Shown here: positions 50,675 to 60,474 of the stretch, piece after piece
How positions within the stretch are numbered: position 1 is the first letter of the stretch
Layout of the letters: each line of letters opens with the position of its first letter
Assembly (NCBI RefSeq): GCF_030544485.1
Contig: NZ_CP130610.1
Span: forward strand, 1,302,001-1,366,000
DNA: 64,000 nt
Source of the DNA: Halomonas sp. HAL1
GTDB taxonomy: Bacteria; Pseudomonadota; Gammaproteobacteria; Pseudomonadales; Halomonadaceae
Direction: 5' to 3'
Made by a program: the position numbers and the translations under genes
The notes under the pieces: generated by a model
Told to the model about the DNA's origin: nothing
What the model saw: the letters and a program-made list of their open reading frames with translations, nothing else
Database searches by the model: none

Positions 50675-51865
50675 GTGAAAGGTTGGCTCCAACAACGGTG
50701 GACTCGAAACAAACTTGCCAGCATCCATAATTTGCACGATGTAGAGCGTTTAGCACGTCGTAAGTTGCCAAGGCCTATTTTTGGTTACATCGACCATGTC
50801 GCAGAGGATGGGCGAACCCAGCGCGCTAATCTCACCGCTTTTGATGATTACCGCTTTTTGCCCAAGGCATTTGTCAACGTCTCGCAGGTTGATCTGCAAG
50901 CAGAGCTGTATGGCAAGCGGTATGCCGTGCCTTTCGGTATCGCCCCCATGGGCATCAGCGCGCTATCAGCTTATCAAGGCGACCTAGTGCTAGCGCGGGC
51001 AGCAGCGAAACGTAATCTGCCGATGATCATGAGCGGGTCGTCTCTTGTGCCTATGGAAGAAGTGGCAAAGGTTGAGGGCGCCGACTGGTTCCAGGCGTAC
51101 CTGCCCGGCACACCGGAAGGTATCGAAGCCCTGCTCGCGCGGATCAAACGAGCCGGTTTTAAAAAGCTGGTGGTCACGCTGGATTACCCAGTGCCGCCCA
51201 ATCCGGATAATTTCCGGCGTTCAGGTTTTTCATCCCCTTTGGAGCCAACGCTTCGCTTGGCAATCGATGGGTTGATGCGGCCAGGCTGGTTGTGTAATAC
51301 CTTTCTTCGTACGCTCTGGAAACAGGGAATGCCGCATTTCGAAAACAACCATGCGGAACGGGGAGCACCCGTGATCTCTCGCCAAGCAGCGCGGGACTTC
51401 TCAGGACGTCGCCATTTTGACTGGGGCTATCTCGATCTGGTGCGGCGGTTATGGCCCGATACGCTGATCGTCAAAGGGGTGCTAAACCCCGAGGATGCGG
51501 TACGTGCCCGTCAGGCAGGAGTGGACGGCATCATCCTCTCCAATCACGGCGCTCGACAGCTGGACTGCACGATCTCTCCACTTGAGGTGCTACCCGAGGT
51601 CAAGCGCCGTGTCAGTGATATCCCCATCATGATCGACAGTGGCTTCCGGCGTGGCACCGATGTCATCAAGGCCTTGGCGCTGGGGGCCGACTTCGTCTTC
51701 GTCGGACGTCCATTTAATTACGCGGCCGCCTGCGCAGGCCAAGCCGGTGTGGAGCATGTCGCCGATCTCTTACAGCGCGAGATTGAGCGCAATATGGCGC
51801 TGCTGGGCCTGACCAGTCTTTTCCAATTGAATCACGCCTGTCTATATCAGCCCATAGAGAATTAA
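50675..51865 (+). CDS. FMN-dependent alpha-hydroxy-acid dehydrogenase/oxidase (LldD-like)
   Basis: The 396-residue protein starts at GTG 50675, 6 bases after AGGAG. The TIM-barrel flavin enzyme is recognised by PFGIAPMGISAL, the FMN-site LIVKGVLNPEDA, the catalytic His in ILSNHGARQLD and the C-terminal IMIDSGFRRGTDVIKALALGADFVFVGRPF. Substrates are L-lactate, mandelate or glycolate-type acids. LldD proper usually sits in an operon with a permease and regulator, which are absent here, so the exact substrate stays open. Confidence 0.88.
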   Translation: MKGWLQQRWTRNKLASIHNLHDVERLARRKLPRPIFGYIDHVAEDGRTQRANLTAFDDYRFLPKAFVNVSQVDLQAELYGKRYAVPFGIAPMGISALSAYQGDLVLARAAAKRNLPMIMSGSSLVPMEEVAKVEGADWFQAYLPGTPEGIEALLARIKRAGFKKLVVTLDYPVPPNPDNFRRSGFSSPLEPTLRLAIDGLMRPGWLCNTFLRTLWKQGMPHFENNHAERGAPVISRQAARDFSGRRHFDWGYLDLVRRLWPDTLIVKGVLNPEDAVRARQAGVDGIILSNHGARQLDCTISPLEVLPEVKRRVSDIPIMIDSGFRRGTDVIKALALGADFVFVGRPFNYAAACAGQAGVEHVADLLQREIERNMALLGLTSLFQLNHACLYQPIEN

Positions 51866-51991
51866 TCGCAACAGCCGGTGGTGGCTGCAAAAACGACTGA
51901 CACTGCACCCTGAAAATAATGAAATGATCGAGTCTTACTATAGTCTTTTACAGGTAGACAAGAATTTCTTGAATGGAACGCCAGAATCGAT

Positions 51992-52029
51992 AGAGGAAGT
52001 ACTTTCACCAAGAGGAAGTACTTTCACCA
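51992..52029 (+). repeat. 19-bp direct tandem duplication
   Basis: AGAGGAAGTACTTTCACCA occurs twice in a row in the 213-bp gap after the lldD-like gene. It falls inside a 44-codon frame (51924-52058) that has no clear ribosome-binding site. 19 is not a multiple of three, so the duplication shifts that frame. Nothing else was recognised in the gap. Confidence 0.85.
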
Positions 52030-52078
52030 AGCTATGCCGTTCATGGTTACCGTACTGAGGCCTAGCGCCTTCACCAAT

Positions 52079-52735
52079 CTAATCCCTCAAGCTCATAATT
52101 CGCCACTGGCGCTCTTCGGCGACGTTGCGCAGGGTGTCGTCAGGGTCAACGGCGACAGGGTGCTCTACTATTTCTAATAGTGGTAAATCATTGTGCGAGT
52201 CGCTGTAGAACCAGGCGCCTTCCAGGCTTAAGTCTTGCTCTTGAAGCCACTGCTCTAGGCGGGTGACTTTGCCTTCGCGGTAGCTCAGCGTGCCGGAAAC
52301 CCGCCCCGTGTAACGGCCCTGTTCCACTTCCGGATTCACCGCGATCAAGTGATCGACACCCAAGCGCTCAGCAATCGGCGCGGTAATAAAGCGGTTCGTG
52401 GCCGTAATAATCAGCAGTGTGTCGCCTTTAGTGCGGTGACGGGCCAGCAGCTCTTCCGCTTTGGGTAGAATGCTGGGCTCGATTTTGCTGGCCATAAATT
52501 GCTGATGCCAAGCAGCGAGCTGCTCAGGAGTGTTATCGGCTAGCGGCTTAAGCGCCATTTCTAAAAAGGCGGCCATATCCAGCGTGCCCGCATTGTAATC
52601 GGCCATAAAACGCTCATTGGCTTCCCGGTAAGCGATCGGGTCGACAGCCCCTTGTTCGAGTAAAAACTCGCCCCAGGCATGATCGCTGTCGATGGATAGC
52701 AGCGTATTATCCAAATCGAATATGGCCAGACTCAC
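52079..52735 (-). CDS. HAD-IB family phosphatase (SerB-like)
   Basis: The 218-residue protein has AIFDLDNTLLSIDSDHAWGEFL (nucleophile Asp in DLDNT), LLIITATN (motif II) and AWFYSDSHNDLPLLEIVEHPVAV (motif IV), as in the HAD-IB hydrolases divergently placed to rppH in pseudomonads. One such protein has been described as a histidinol-phosphate phosphatase, so histidine synthesis is possible, but phosphoserine-type substrates are not excluded. Confidence 0.88.
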   Translation of the reverse strand: MSLAIFDLDNTLLSIDSDHAWGEFLLEQGAVDPIAYREANERFMADYNAGTLDMAAFLEMALKPLADNTPEQLAAWHQQFMASKIEPSILPKAEELLARHRTKGDTLLIITATNRFITAPIAERLGVDHLIAVNPEVEQGRYTGRVSGTLSYREGKVTRLEQWLQEQDLSLEGAWFYSDSHNDLPLLEIVEHPVAVDPDDTLRNVAEERQWRIMSLRD

Positions 52736-52948
52736 GGCGCTCCCCTTTTTAGTCAGTGATAGTAGGCGAATAGTAGTGGTGAAATAGGCGCTAATTAGGC
52801 AAATAGCGGAGGCGGATTATCGCAGAGTCGCCACCTCATTCCCACCAGCACGCCGCAACCATTCATCACTTAGCGTTATATTGTATTGATACGTTTGTCT
52901 CCCTTGTGGAAAAATGGGGACAACTGAAAATTTATGAAGGTGATGTCC

Positions 52949-53440
52949 GTGATCGACGCTGACGGCTTTCGCCCCAATGTTGGCATTATCATTGCCAATA
53001 GCCAGGGGCAGCTGCTTTGGGCGCGTCGGGTAGGACAAAATGCGTGGCAATTTCCCCAGGGGGGCATCAATGCAAGCGAGACGCCACAACAAGCACTTTT
53101 TCGTGAGCTTTACGAAGAGATCGGCTTAACCGCCGGCGATGTTGATATTGTTGCCTGCACCCGGGGCTGGCTACGCTACCGTCTGCCACGACGCATGATT
53201 CGCACACATTCGCGTCCGGTCTGTATAGGCCAGAAGCAGAAGTGGTTTTTACTTAAAATCCGTTGCCAGGAGAGCCAAATCTGTATGACGGCAACCCCAA
53301 CGCCCGAATTTGATGGGTGGCGTTGGGTAAGCTACTGGTACCCGCTAGGGCAGGTAGTGCCTTTTAAAAGAGAGGTGTATCGGCGCGCGTTGCGAGAATT
53401 GTCTCCCCGCGCTCAGCGCCTGGCACAGGATGACGATTAG
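52949..53440 (+). CDS. rppH: RNA pyrophosphohydrolase RppH
   Basis: GTG at 52949 with AAGGTGA 6 bases upstream gives the family start [17 protein letters not shown], so an ATG five codons earlier (52934) is probably not used; 163 residues. The Nudix box is [30 protein letters not shown] and the W-rich C-terminal half with [15 protein letters not shown] are typical. RppH removes pyrophosphate from mRNA 5' ends and so starts decay. It is followed by ptsP, as in many gammaproteobacteria. Confidence 0.94.
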   Translation: MIDADGFRPNVGIIIANSQGQLLWARRVGQNAWQFPQGGINASETPQQALFRELYEEIGLTAGDVDIVACTRGWLRYRLPRRMIRTHSRPVCIGQKQKWFLLKIRCQESQICMTATPTPEFDGWRWVSYWYPLGQVVPFKREVYRRALRELSPRAQRLAQDDD

Positions 53441-53528
53441 GGTGAAAAGCCGCTGCCCAAGGTAGGGCAGCGGTAGTTTGCCAAGAAATTCCTCAGCGAG
53501 GCAAATAACAGTGAAAAGTAAAACGTCC

Positions 53529-55790
53529 ATGCTTGAGGTATTGCGTCGGGTAATTCAGGAAGTGAACGGCGCGCGTAACCTCGATGCCGCGCTGTCCACA
53601 ATGGTACGTCGAATTCGTAAGGCGATGCAGACCGATGTGTGCTCTTTCTACCTTTACGACAAAGAGCTTGAGTCGCTGGTATTAATGGAGACCATTGGTC
53701 TGCGCACCCAGGCCGTTGGGCGCGTCGTACTGCCATTAGGTGAAGGCCTAGTAGGCTTAGTAGCCAAGCGCAGTGAGCCGCTTAACCTCGAAGACGCCCA
53801 GGCCCACCCGCAATTCCGCTATTTTGAAGCCACCGGTGAAGAGCGCTACTCCAGCTTTTTGGGTGTGCCGATTATTCATCAGCGCCATATGCTGGGCGTG
53901 CTGGTGGTTCAGCAAGCCGAAAAACGTCGCTACGACGATGAAGACGAAGCCTTTCTGGTCACCATGGCCGCTCAGTTGGCGGGCGTATTGGCCCATGCGT
54001 TGGCGACCGGCAATCTAATGCGTCCGGCGCTTGCGGGCGGCCAGGCAATGTTTAAAGGCGTTGCCGCCTCGCCAGGCATGGCGATGGGCGAAGCGGTAGT
54101 GATTACCCCGCCTGCTGACTTAAACAGCGTGCCTGATTTGGTACCCAGCGACCTGGATTATGAGGTGGCACGCTTAAAGGAAGCGATTGGCAAAACCCGC
54201 AGCGAAATTCGTGCGGCGGCCGAACGTTTGGCCAGCCGTATCTCCGCCCAGGAGCTGGCGCTGTTTGATGTGTATCAGCAGATGCTGGGTGAAGCGGCGC
54301 TGGCCGATGAAGTCGAAAAGCGTATTCGCGAAGGACAGTGGGCCCCAGGCGCACTCGCCGATGTAGTGCGACGCCACGTACAGTATTTAGAACGGGTTGA
54401 CGATAACTACCTGCGTGAGCGTGCGGCTGATATTCGTGATCTGGGGCGCCGAGTGCTGGCGCACCTGCAGGAAGACACACCATCCACGCCGGAAACCTAT
54501 CCTGATAACGCCATTCTGGTCGGCGATGAAATTAGCGTGGCCATGCTGGGTGAAGTCCCCCGCGACAAGCTTAAAGGGCTCGTCTCGGTGCGTGGCTCCA
54601 GCACGTCCCACGTGGCGATTGTCGCCCGCGCCATGGGTATTCCTACGGTGCTCGGCATGGTGGATTTGCCGCTGCCGCGCCTAGGTGGTGCGCCGGTGGT
54701 GTTGGATGGCCACCGTGGCCGACTGTTTGTGCGCCCAGCGCCTGAACTTAAAGCGCGCTATGCCAGTCTGATCGCCGAAGAAGAGGCGCTCAGCGAACTG
54801 CTTGAGCACGAACAGGATTTGCCCAGCGCCACGCCCGATGGCCATATCATGCCGCTGATGGTGAACACCGGCTTGGCAGTCGATGCCACTGCGCTGCTGA
54901 AAAGCCGCATCGGAGGGGTGGGACTTTACCGTACCGAAGTGCCGTTTATGATCACCGAGCGTTTCCCCGGCGAAAAAGAGCAAACTCGGCTCTACCGCGA
55001 TCAGTTAGAAGGCTTTGCGCCACTACCGGTCGTGATGCGTACGCTGGATATTGGTGGTGACAAAGATCTGCCTTATTTCCCCATCGAAGAGGCTAATCCA
55101 TTCCTTGGCTGGCGCGGTATGCGGGTAACGCTGGACCACCCCGAAGTGTTAATGGTGCAACTGCGCGCCATGCTTAAAGCCTCTATCGATCTCGATAATC
55201 TCTATGTACTGTTCCCGATGATCACCAACGTAGAAGAGGTCGATGAGGCACTGCGTCTGTTGGATCGCGCCATTTTAGAGCTAGGGGAAGAGGGCATTAC
55301 GGTCATTCGGCCTCAGGTCGGCGTGATGATTGAAGTGCCCGCCACCATCTATCAAATGGACGCACTGGCGAAGCGAGTCGACTTCTTCTCCGTGGGCAGC
55401 AACGATCTTACCCAGTACTTGCTGGCAGTAGACCGCAATAACCCACGGGTATCGAGTCTGTACGATGCCCTGCACCCAGCGCTACTCGGTGCGCTGCTGG
55501 AACTTGCCAACGACGCCACGCGGCTGAATAAACCCATTTCTTTATGCGGTGAGTTAGCCGGTGATCCGGCCGGGGCGCTGCTGCTGATGGCCATGGGCTT
55601 TACCAGCCTATCCATGAACGCGCCCAGCCTGCCCAAAGTACGCGCGGCAATCCGCCGAGTACCTTTTAGCGATGCCCAGCAGCTGCTCAAAGAAGTAATG
55701 GAGCTGGATACGCCTGCCCAGGTGCATGCCCATTTAGATCAGCGTTTGGATGAGTGGCAGTTGTCGCATTTGATGCCGCCCCGTGACTAA
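53529..55790 (+). CDS. ptsP: Phosphoenolpyruvate-protein phosphotransferase PtsP (EI-Ntr)
   Basis: ATG at 53529 gives the usual MLEVLRRVIQEVNGARNL start; GTG 53511 is an alternative. The protein has 753 residues. The GAF domain is at about 15-160 (TDVCSFYLYDKELE, GERYSSFLGVPIIHQRHMLGVLVVQQ). The PEP-utilising N domain has the phosphorylated His in RGSSTSHVAIVARAMGIPTVLG, and the PEP-binding barrel has FPMITNVEE, VDFFSVGSNDLTQYLLAVDRNN and LCGELAGDP. It is the first enzyme of the nitrogen PTS and its GAF domain binds glutamine. It links nitrogen state to metabolism and may be relevant to the NtrC-like sites at 20.9 kb. Confidence 0.95.
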   Translation: MLEVLRRVIQEVNGARNLDAALSTMVRRIRKAMQTDVCSFYLYDKELESLVLMETIGLRTQAVGRVVLPLGEGLVGLVAKRSEPLNLEDAQAHPQFRYFEATGEERYSSFLGVPIIHQRHMLGVLVVQQAEKRRYDDEDEAFLVTMAAQLAGVLAHALATGNLMRPALAGGQAMFKGVAASPGMAMGEAVVITPPADLNSVPDLVPSDLDYEVARLKEAIGKTRSEIRAAAERLASRISAQELALFDVYQQMLGEAALADEVEKRIREGQWAPGALADVVRRHVQYLERVDDNYLRERAADIRDLGRRVLAHLQEDTPSTPETYPDNAILVGDEISVAMLGEVPRDKLKGLVSVRGSSTSHVAIVARAMGIPTVLGMVDLPLPRLGGAPVVLDGHRGRLFVRPAPELKARYASLIAEEEALSELLEHEQDLPSATPDGHIMPLMVNTGLAVDATALLKSRIGGVGLYRTEVPFMITERFPGEKEQTRLYRDQLEGFAPLPVVMRTLDIGGDKDLPYFPIEEANPFLGWRGMRVTLDHPEVLMVQLRAMLKASIDLDNLYVLFPMITNVEEVDEALRLLDRAILELGEEGITVIRPQVGVMIEVPATIYQMDALAKRVDFFSVGSNDLTQYLLAVDRNNPRVSSLYDALHPALLGALLELANDATRLNKPISLCGELAGDPAGALLLMAMGFTSLSMNAPSLPKVRAAIRRVPFSDAQQLLKEVMELDTPAQVHAHLDQRLDEWQLSHLMPPRD

Positions 55791-55801
55791 GGTGTGTGTC
55801 G

Positions 55802-56584
55802 TCAACGGCTGGGTAGCGCTAAGGAAGTTTCACCTTCAAAGCGCCCCAGCGGCCCAAAGCGCTGCTCGGTAATGTTGATGTTCCCTTGGGCATCTAACGT
55901 CAGCCACGAAGTGGCACGGGTGCCATAGCGCTCGCCAACAATAAACGCCGCCGATAGCTGGCGCTCTAATTCAAGCCCCACACCGGTATCCGGCAACTCC
56001 TCGACAGCTGCTTCTTGCGGGTTCTGCATGGCGCGCTGAACGGCGGTTGGCCATGCCGGTAATAAACCAGAGGGTAACAACTGCTGCTCAAGCGCACTGC
56101 GAACATGTAAAAGTTTTGGCCAGGGGGAATTAAGATCGGCATTGGATAGCCCATGTACGCCGGGGGCCACCTCACTTAGAGCTAAGCGGTCACGGCCGCG
56201 GTGCAAGTGCCAAAGCCGTTGTGGGGTCGCCACTAACAAATTAAAACCCGCATAGCGCAATGCTTCCCCCTCGCTGAGTGCGGTTAGCCACGCGTCGATA
56301 TCGTCACACTGCAGGGCACCTGCGACCAGTTCACCCCGGCTTGGCGCACCAGGCGGTGTGACTAGTTGCAGGTCGCGCACGTTGGTCAAAGCTGCAATAA
56401 CACCGCCGTGTTTGGCAGCCAGCCAAGAGCCTCCGGCCTCTAAATCACGGCCACCGACAATTGCTGGGTGATCTTTCCACTCAGCCAGTGGCGCGGTCGG
56501 ACGCGCATGGAGCTCATCTCGGTTGCCTATCAGCCACAAAGGCGTCGGCGTGCCAGGTTGCCAAGCAAATGAAATCAAACACAT
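55802..56584 (-). CDS. NRDE/TANGO2-family protein
   Basis: The start at 56584 gives MCLISFAWQPGTPTPLWLIGNRDELHARPTAPL in two blocks, the family signature (Met-Cys-Leu and the NRDE motif), so the longer upstream start is rejected; 260 residues. GGRDLEAGGSWLAAKHGG and ALTNVRD follow the pattern. The N-terminal Cys suggests an Ntn-hydrolase-like fold. The family's biochemical role is not settled, though haem or lipid handling has been proposed for TANGO2. Confidence 0.88.
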   Translation of the reverse strand: MCLISFAWQPGTPTPLWLIGNRDELHARPTAPLAEWKDHPAIVGGRDLEAGGSWLAAKHGGVIAALTNVRDLQLVTPPGAPSRGELVAGALQCDDIDAWLTALSEGEALRYAGFNLLVATPQRLWHLHRGRDRLALSEVAPGVHGLSNADLNSPWPKLLHVRSALEQQLLPSGLLPAWPTAVQRAMQNPQEAAVEELPDTGVGLELERQLSAAFIVGERYGTRATSWLTLDAQGNINITEQRFGPLGRFEGETSLALPSR

Positions 56585-56793
56585 AACAAACTCGTAGGCG
56601 AAAGGGTGAAAAATGTTCAACGGAAGAGCAGCATGACAGTAACGAAACGTAGACGTACACTGATATCAGTATCATGTTTGTAGCATAAATCATCACACAA
56701 AAGGGTGTGAGTACCGTAATATTGGCAGGTATCTCAGCGGTTAAACAGCGGTCACGTTATCAGCGCCCATTCGGCCAAGAGGAAGGCGAGATC

Positions 56794-57960
56794 ATGCAAC
56801 GCTATCAAAGGGAGTACTATTGGAATGCCATCGTGTGGCCACTGCTGTGGCCGCTGCTACTTTTGCAAGCGGCACTGATTGCGCTCTGCCTAGTAGTCGG
56901 TGCAATGGTCTGGTGGATGTCACCAAGCCACGCCTCCTGGAGCACCTTGCTATGGTTAATGATCGCCTTGCTCATCGGTAGCAGTTTGAATGTCGGCGCC
57001 TTCCTAATGCTGGTCAAAGCGCGTGGCCGGCGTAACGACATTCGTTTCAGCCAAGAGATCACCGAGCTTGAACGGCAAAGCCTGTCAATATGCGCCACAG
57101 CTGCATGTTCGCAGCCCGAGCATACATGTGCCCCGCCGGATGCGTCCGACGAACCTCATCTTCCTCTACAGCGTCTGGTCGGCGTTAACGAAATGCTAGC
57201 CGGGCTCAAACGCCGCATTAACTACTCGCAGGTGGCTAATGCTGCTACTAAAAGCACACAGCATGAGCATAAACAAACGCTACTGGACGACCTTCAACAC
57301 CAGCAGCGGCAGCTCAAACACTTAATGGCGGGGCGTGACAGAGCGCGGGAAGAGTCGCGTTTAAAATCAGGTTATCTGATACTGCTCCAGCGTGAAACTG
57401 ACAGCCTGTTTAAGCACTTAAACGCGATGGCCGAAACTGAGATCACCGATAGTTGTCGGCAAAATATTATGGATGTGCGCGAGCGGCTGTTAGATATTCG
57501 CGCGCTACTAGCTAACCTTGTTCAGCATACTGCTGAGGAAGGTATGGTGAAGGGCAGGGACAATTTACGTGTGCTGGTGGTTGATGATGGGCCGGTGAAT
57601 TTGATGCTGGCGCGGCAAATGCTGGAAACCCAGGGTCTTCAAGTAGAAGGTGTAAGTAGCGGTGAGCAGGCGCTTGAACGCCAGCAGAGCGCTTTCTTTG
57701 ATCTGGTGTTTATGGACATTTTTATGCCTACCTTGGATGGGCTTGAGACTACCCGGCGCTGGCGTGAATATGAGCGAGCCCATAGCAGTAGCCAAAGCGT
57801 GCTGGTTGCGCTGACGGCCAACGTCGACAACGCCGGGCGTGATGCCTGCTTAACAGCCGGTATGGATGACCTGCTAGCCAAGCCGTACCAACCTGAAACC
57901 CTTCTCAGTATGATTACCCATTGGTTTCCTGGCACGCTGAAACCAACACTCCATGCATGA
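56794..57960 (+). CDS. Membrane-anchored receiver protein with degenerate kinase core
   Basis: ATG at 56794, after GGAAGGCGAG, is preferred to GTG 56707, which lacks a spaced SD; 388 residues. Two membrane helices at about 15-40 and 50-74 are followed by helices and a coiled coil. The segment RLKSGYLILLQRETDSLFKHLNAM (split, 189-212) lines up with the dimerisation helix of hybrid kinases (KSEFLxxMSHExRTPL), but the phospho-His is replaced by Arg200. No ATPase domain follows. A complete receiver domain closes the protein (VLVVDDGPVN, Asp308 in VFMDIFMPTLDG, LAKPYQ). It resembles BarA/GacS-type kinases stripped of catalysis. It could be a phosphate sink or a decoy partner. Confidence 0.75.
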   Translation: MQRYQREYYWNAIVWPLLWPLLLLQAALIALCLVVGAMVWWMSPSHASWSTLLWLMIALLIGSSLNVGAFLMLVKARGRRNDIRFSQEITELERQSLSICATAACSQPEHTCAPPDASDEPHLPLQRLVGVNEMLAGLKRRINYSQVANAATKSTQHEHKQTLLDDLQHQQRQLKHLMAGRDRAREESRLKSGYLILLQRETDSLFKHLNAMAETEITDSCRQNIMDVRERLLDIRALLANLVQHTAEEGMVKGRDNLRVLVVDDGPVNLMLARQMLETQGLQVEGVSSGEQALERQQSAFFDLVFMDIFMPTLDGLETTRRWREYERAHSSSQSVLVALTANVDNAGRDACLTAGMDDLLAKPYQPETLLSMITHWFPGTLKPTLHA

Positions 57961-58170
57961 CCGTCATCGTAGCGTTATAACAAATAATCTTAGCAGTGGT
58001 CGCTCGAAGTAAGGAGCAGGTGTTGAGATTTGGTGCGCGTTTTTCAGTATTGTTGCCACCAGCGTTCCATTTGCCTGCTCAGGCGTTAAACTTGCCCGCT
58101 AACTAAGTAAGTTGGGCGCTTTTAGTGATTCGTGAATGAAAATTCCCTTTGGTCAGAGTAGAGAGTGTAA

Positions 58171-58968
58171 ATGATTAATTACCCGACGATTGACCCAGTG
58201 GCGATCTCCTTAGGGCCGCTGCAAGTTCATTGGTATGGCTTGATGTACGTAGTGGGTTTTGTCGCAGCCTGGTGGCTTGGTTGTCGGCGGGCATCGCGCA
58301 TCGGCCTTAATAATGACGATATCGGCGATTTACTTTTCTACTGTGCGATCGGGGTGGTGGCAGGTGGACGCTTAGGTTACGCCTTGTTTTACGGGCTAGG
58401 GCAGTGGACAGCTGACCCGCTATGGATTTTTCGCGTATGGGATGGTGGCATGAGCTTTCACGGTGGCCTGCTCGGTGTGTTGCTCGCGGCCTGGATATTT
58501 GCTCGGCGCAAACAGCTAGCCTTCTTAACCCTGACGGACTTTATTGCTCCTTTGGTTCCCATCGGTTTGGGGGCAGGGCGCATCGGCAACTTTATCAACC
58601 ACGAGCTGCCGGGGCGCGTGACCTCGCTACCCTGGGGCATGCCATTTCCCGGTATGGAGCCTGAACCGCGCCACCCATCCGCACTCTATGAAGCTTTACT
58701 GGAAGGTGTCGTGCTGTTCGCCATTCTATGGTGGGTCTCCGCTAAGCCGACATCTCGCGGCTTCTTATCCGGGCTGTTTTTAGTCTGCTACGGCGTTTTC
58801 CGCTTTATGGTCGAGTTTGTCCGCATGCCCGACGCCCATATTGGCTATCTTGCGTTTGGCTGGTTCACCATGGGTATGCTGCTCAGCCTCCCCATGATTG
58901 CCCTGGGCCTATTCGTTATTGTCTGGTCACGCTCCCAGCCAGTGGATGTGAAAATCCAAAAAGTGTAG
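58171..58968 (+). CDS. lgt: Prolipoprotein diacylglyceryl transferase
   Basis: The 265-residue integral membrane enzyme shows [17 protein letters not shown] (catalytic His), [36 protein letters not shown] (Lgt signature), and [14 protein letters not shown]. It transfers diacylglycerol to the lipobox Cys of prelipoproteins. It lies before thyA, as in many gammaproteobacteria. Confidence 0.96.
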   Translation: MINYPTIDPVAISLGPLQVHWYGLMYVVGFVAAWWLGCRRASRIGLNNDDIGDLLFYCAIGVVAGGRLGYALFYGLGQWTADPLWIFRVWDGGMSFHGGLLGVLLAAWIFARRKQLAFLTLTDFIAPLVPIGLGAGRIGNFINHELPGRVTSLPWGMPFPGMEPEPRHPSALYEALLEGVVLFAILWWVSAKPTSRGFLSGLFLVCYGVFRFMVEFVRMPDAHIGYLAFGWFTMGMLLSLPMIALGLFVIVWSRSQPVDVKIQKV

Positions 58969-58993
58969 CAAAGGGAGCGTTTAGCCAGCTGGT

Positions 58994-59027
58994 CAAAAAA
59001 AGAGGGGCAATCTTCGCATTGCCCCTT
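58994..59027 (-). terminator. Hairpin with a T run on the minus strand
   Basis: AGGGGCAA and TTGCCCCT form an 8-bp stem. The seven-base A tract lies on the lgt side, so as a terminator it acts on transcripts moving leftwards. No minus-strand gene is known there. It may stop antisense transcription from the thyA start region, or simply form the 3' end stem of lgt mRNA. Confidence 0.5.
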
Positions 59028-59081
59028 ATGACCCCACCACCTAGAATAAACCGCTACACCGCCTGTTAATTTGGAAATTCT

Positions 59082-59900
59082 GTGACTGTACCAACGCCCG
59101 CGCTTGAGCAACCTTATTTAGACTTGATGCAAACCGTTTTGGAGCATGGCGTTGATCGCCACGACCGCACAGGCGTGGGCACGCGTTCCGTGTTTGGTCA
59201 TCAAATGCGTTTCGATCTATCGCGTGGTTTTCCGCTCATCACCACCAAAAAACTGCACCTGCGCTCTATCATTCACGAACTTCTATGGTTCCTGAAAGGC
59301 GACACTAATATCGCCTACCTAAAAGAGAACGGCGTGCGGATATGGGACGAATGGGCAGATGAAAACGGCGACCTAGGCCCTGTATACGGCTACCAGTGGC
59401 GTAGCTGGCCTGACCCTAAAGGTGGCAGCGTTGACCAAATTGCCAAGGTGTTGGAGCAAATTCGTAACTCGCCACAGTCGCGCCGCCTGATTGTTTCCGC
59501 CTGGAACCCCGCCCAGGTAGACGAAATGCAGCTACCGCCGTGCCACTGTCTGTTCCAGTTTTACGTGGCCAACGGCAAGCTATCGTGCCAGCTCTATCAG
59601 CGCAGCGCCGATATCTTCCTCGGTGTACCGTTTAACATCGCCAGCTACGCCTTGCTGCTGACCATGGTCGCGCAAGTAACCGGCCTGCAACCGGGTGAAT
59701 TTATCCACACCTTAGGCGATGCGCACTTGTACAGTAATCACCTGGAACAGGCCAAAGAACAGCTCGCGCGCACCCCAAAGGCCGCGCCAAAACTAGTACT
59801 TAACCCAGTAATAGACGACCTATTTGCGTTCCGGTTTGAAGACATTGAAATTGAGGCTTACGAGCCGCACCCCCACATAAAAGCCGAGGTAGCGGTATGA
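59082..59900 (+). CDS. thyA: Thymidylate synthase
   Basis: The 272-residue protein starts at GTG 59082, which is taken because [23 protein letters not shown] is the usual start. Motifs are [36 protein letters not shown], catalytic Cys154 in [12 protein letters not shown] and [20 protein letters not shown]. It makes dTMP from dUMP using methylene-THF. Its stop overlaps folA (ATGA). Confidence 0.97.
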   Translation: MTVPTPALEQPYLDLMQTVLEHGVDRHDRTGVGTRSVFGHQMRFDLSRGFPLITTKKLHLRSIIHELLWFLKGDTNIAYLKENGVRIWDEWADENGDLGPVYGYQWRSWPDPKGGSVDQIAKVLEQIRNSPQSRRLIVSAWNPAQVDEMQLPPCHCLFQFYVANGKLSCQLYQRSADIFLGVPFNIASYALLLTMVAQVTGLQPGEFIHTLGDAHLYSNHLEQAKEQLARTPKAAPKLVLNPVIDDLFAFRFEDIEIEAYEPHPHIKAEVAV

Positions 59901-60454
59901 GCCAGCAAAACAATATGGTTAAGCCAAACGTTACTTTCGACTCTCTAGTGCCCGTGGCAATGATTGTCGCCATGGCAAAAAACCGCGTCATCGGCGTAGA
60001 CGGCAAGCTGCCCTGGTACCTGCCTGAAGATCTAAAGTTCTTTAAACGCATCACCCAGGCAAAACCGCTCGTGATGGGGCGAAAAACTTACGCTTCCATT
60101 GGCAAGCCGCTACCGAACCGGCTTAATGTAGTGGTAACCCGCAACGCGGAGTTTTCCCACGAAGGCGTGCGTGTGTGCCATGACCTGCCCACAGCGCTGG
60201 AACTGGCCGACCAACATGCCACGATAGAAGCGGCAGAAGAGATCATGGTGATGGGCGGCGGGGAAATCTACCGCCAGGCGCTACCCTTTGCCCAGCGGCT
60301 CTACATAACGGAAGTAGATATCGACGTAGAAGGCGACGCCACGTTTCCTGACTTCGGTCCCAGCGAATGGCAAGAAGTACAGCGCGTAGCGGGGCAGCCA
60401 GCAGAAGGGCAGCCAAGCTACGATTTTGTGGTCTACGAGCGCATCGCCGACTGA
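59897..60454 (+). CDS. folA: Dihydrofolate reductase
   Basis: The 185-residue protein has [47 protein letters not shown] and [23 protein letters not shown]. It regenerates tetrahydrofolate from the dihydrofolate made by ThyA, and the two genes are translationally coupled. About 18 extra N-terminal residues precede the conserved core. Confidence 0.96.
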   Translation: MSQQNNMVKPNVTFDSLVPVAMIVAMAKNRVIGVDGKLPWYLPEDLKFFKRITQAKPLVMGRKTYASIGKPLPNRLNVVVTRNAEFSHEGVRVCHDLPTALELADQHATIEAAEEIMVMGGGEIYRQALPFAQRLYITEVDIDVEGDATFPDFGPSEWQEVQRVAGQPAEGQPSYDFVVYERIAD

Positions 60455-60474
60455 ATTGGTCAAAGGAGAAGGCT

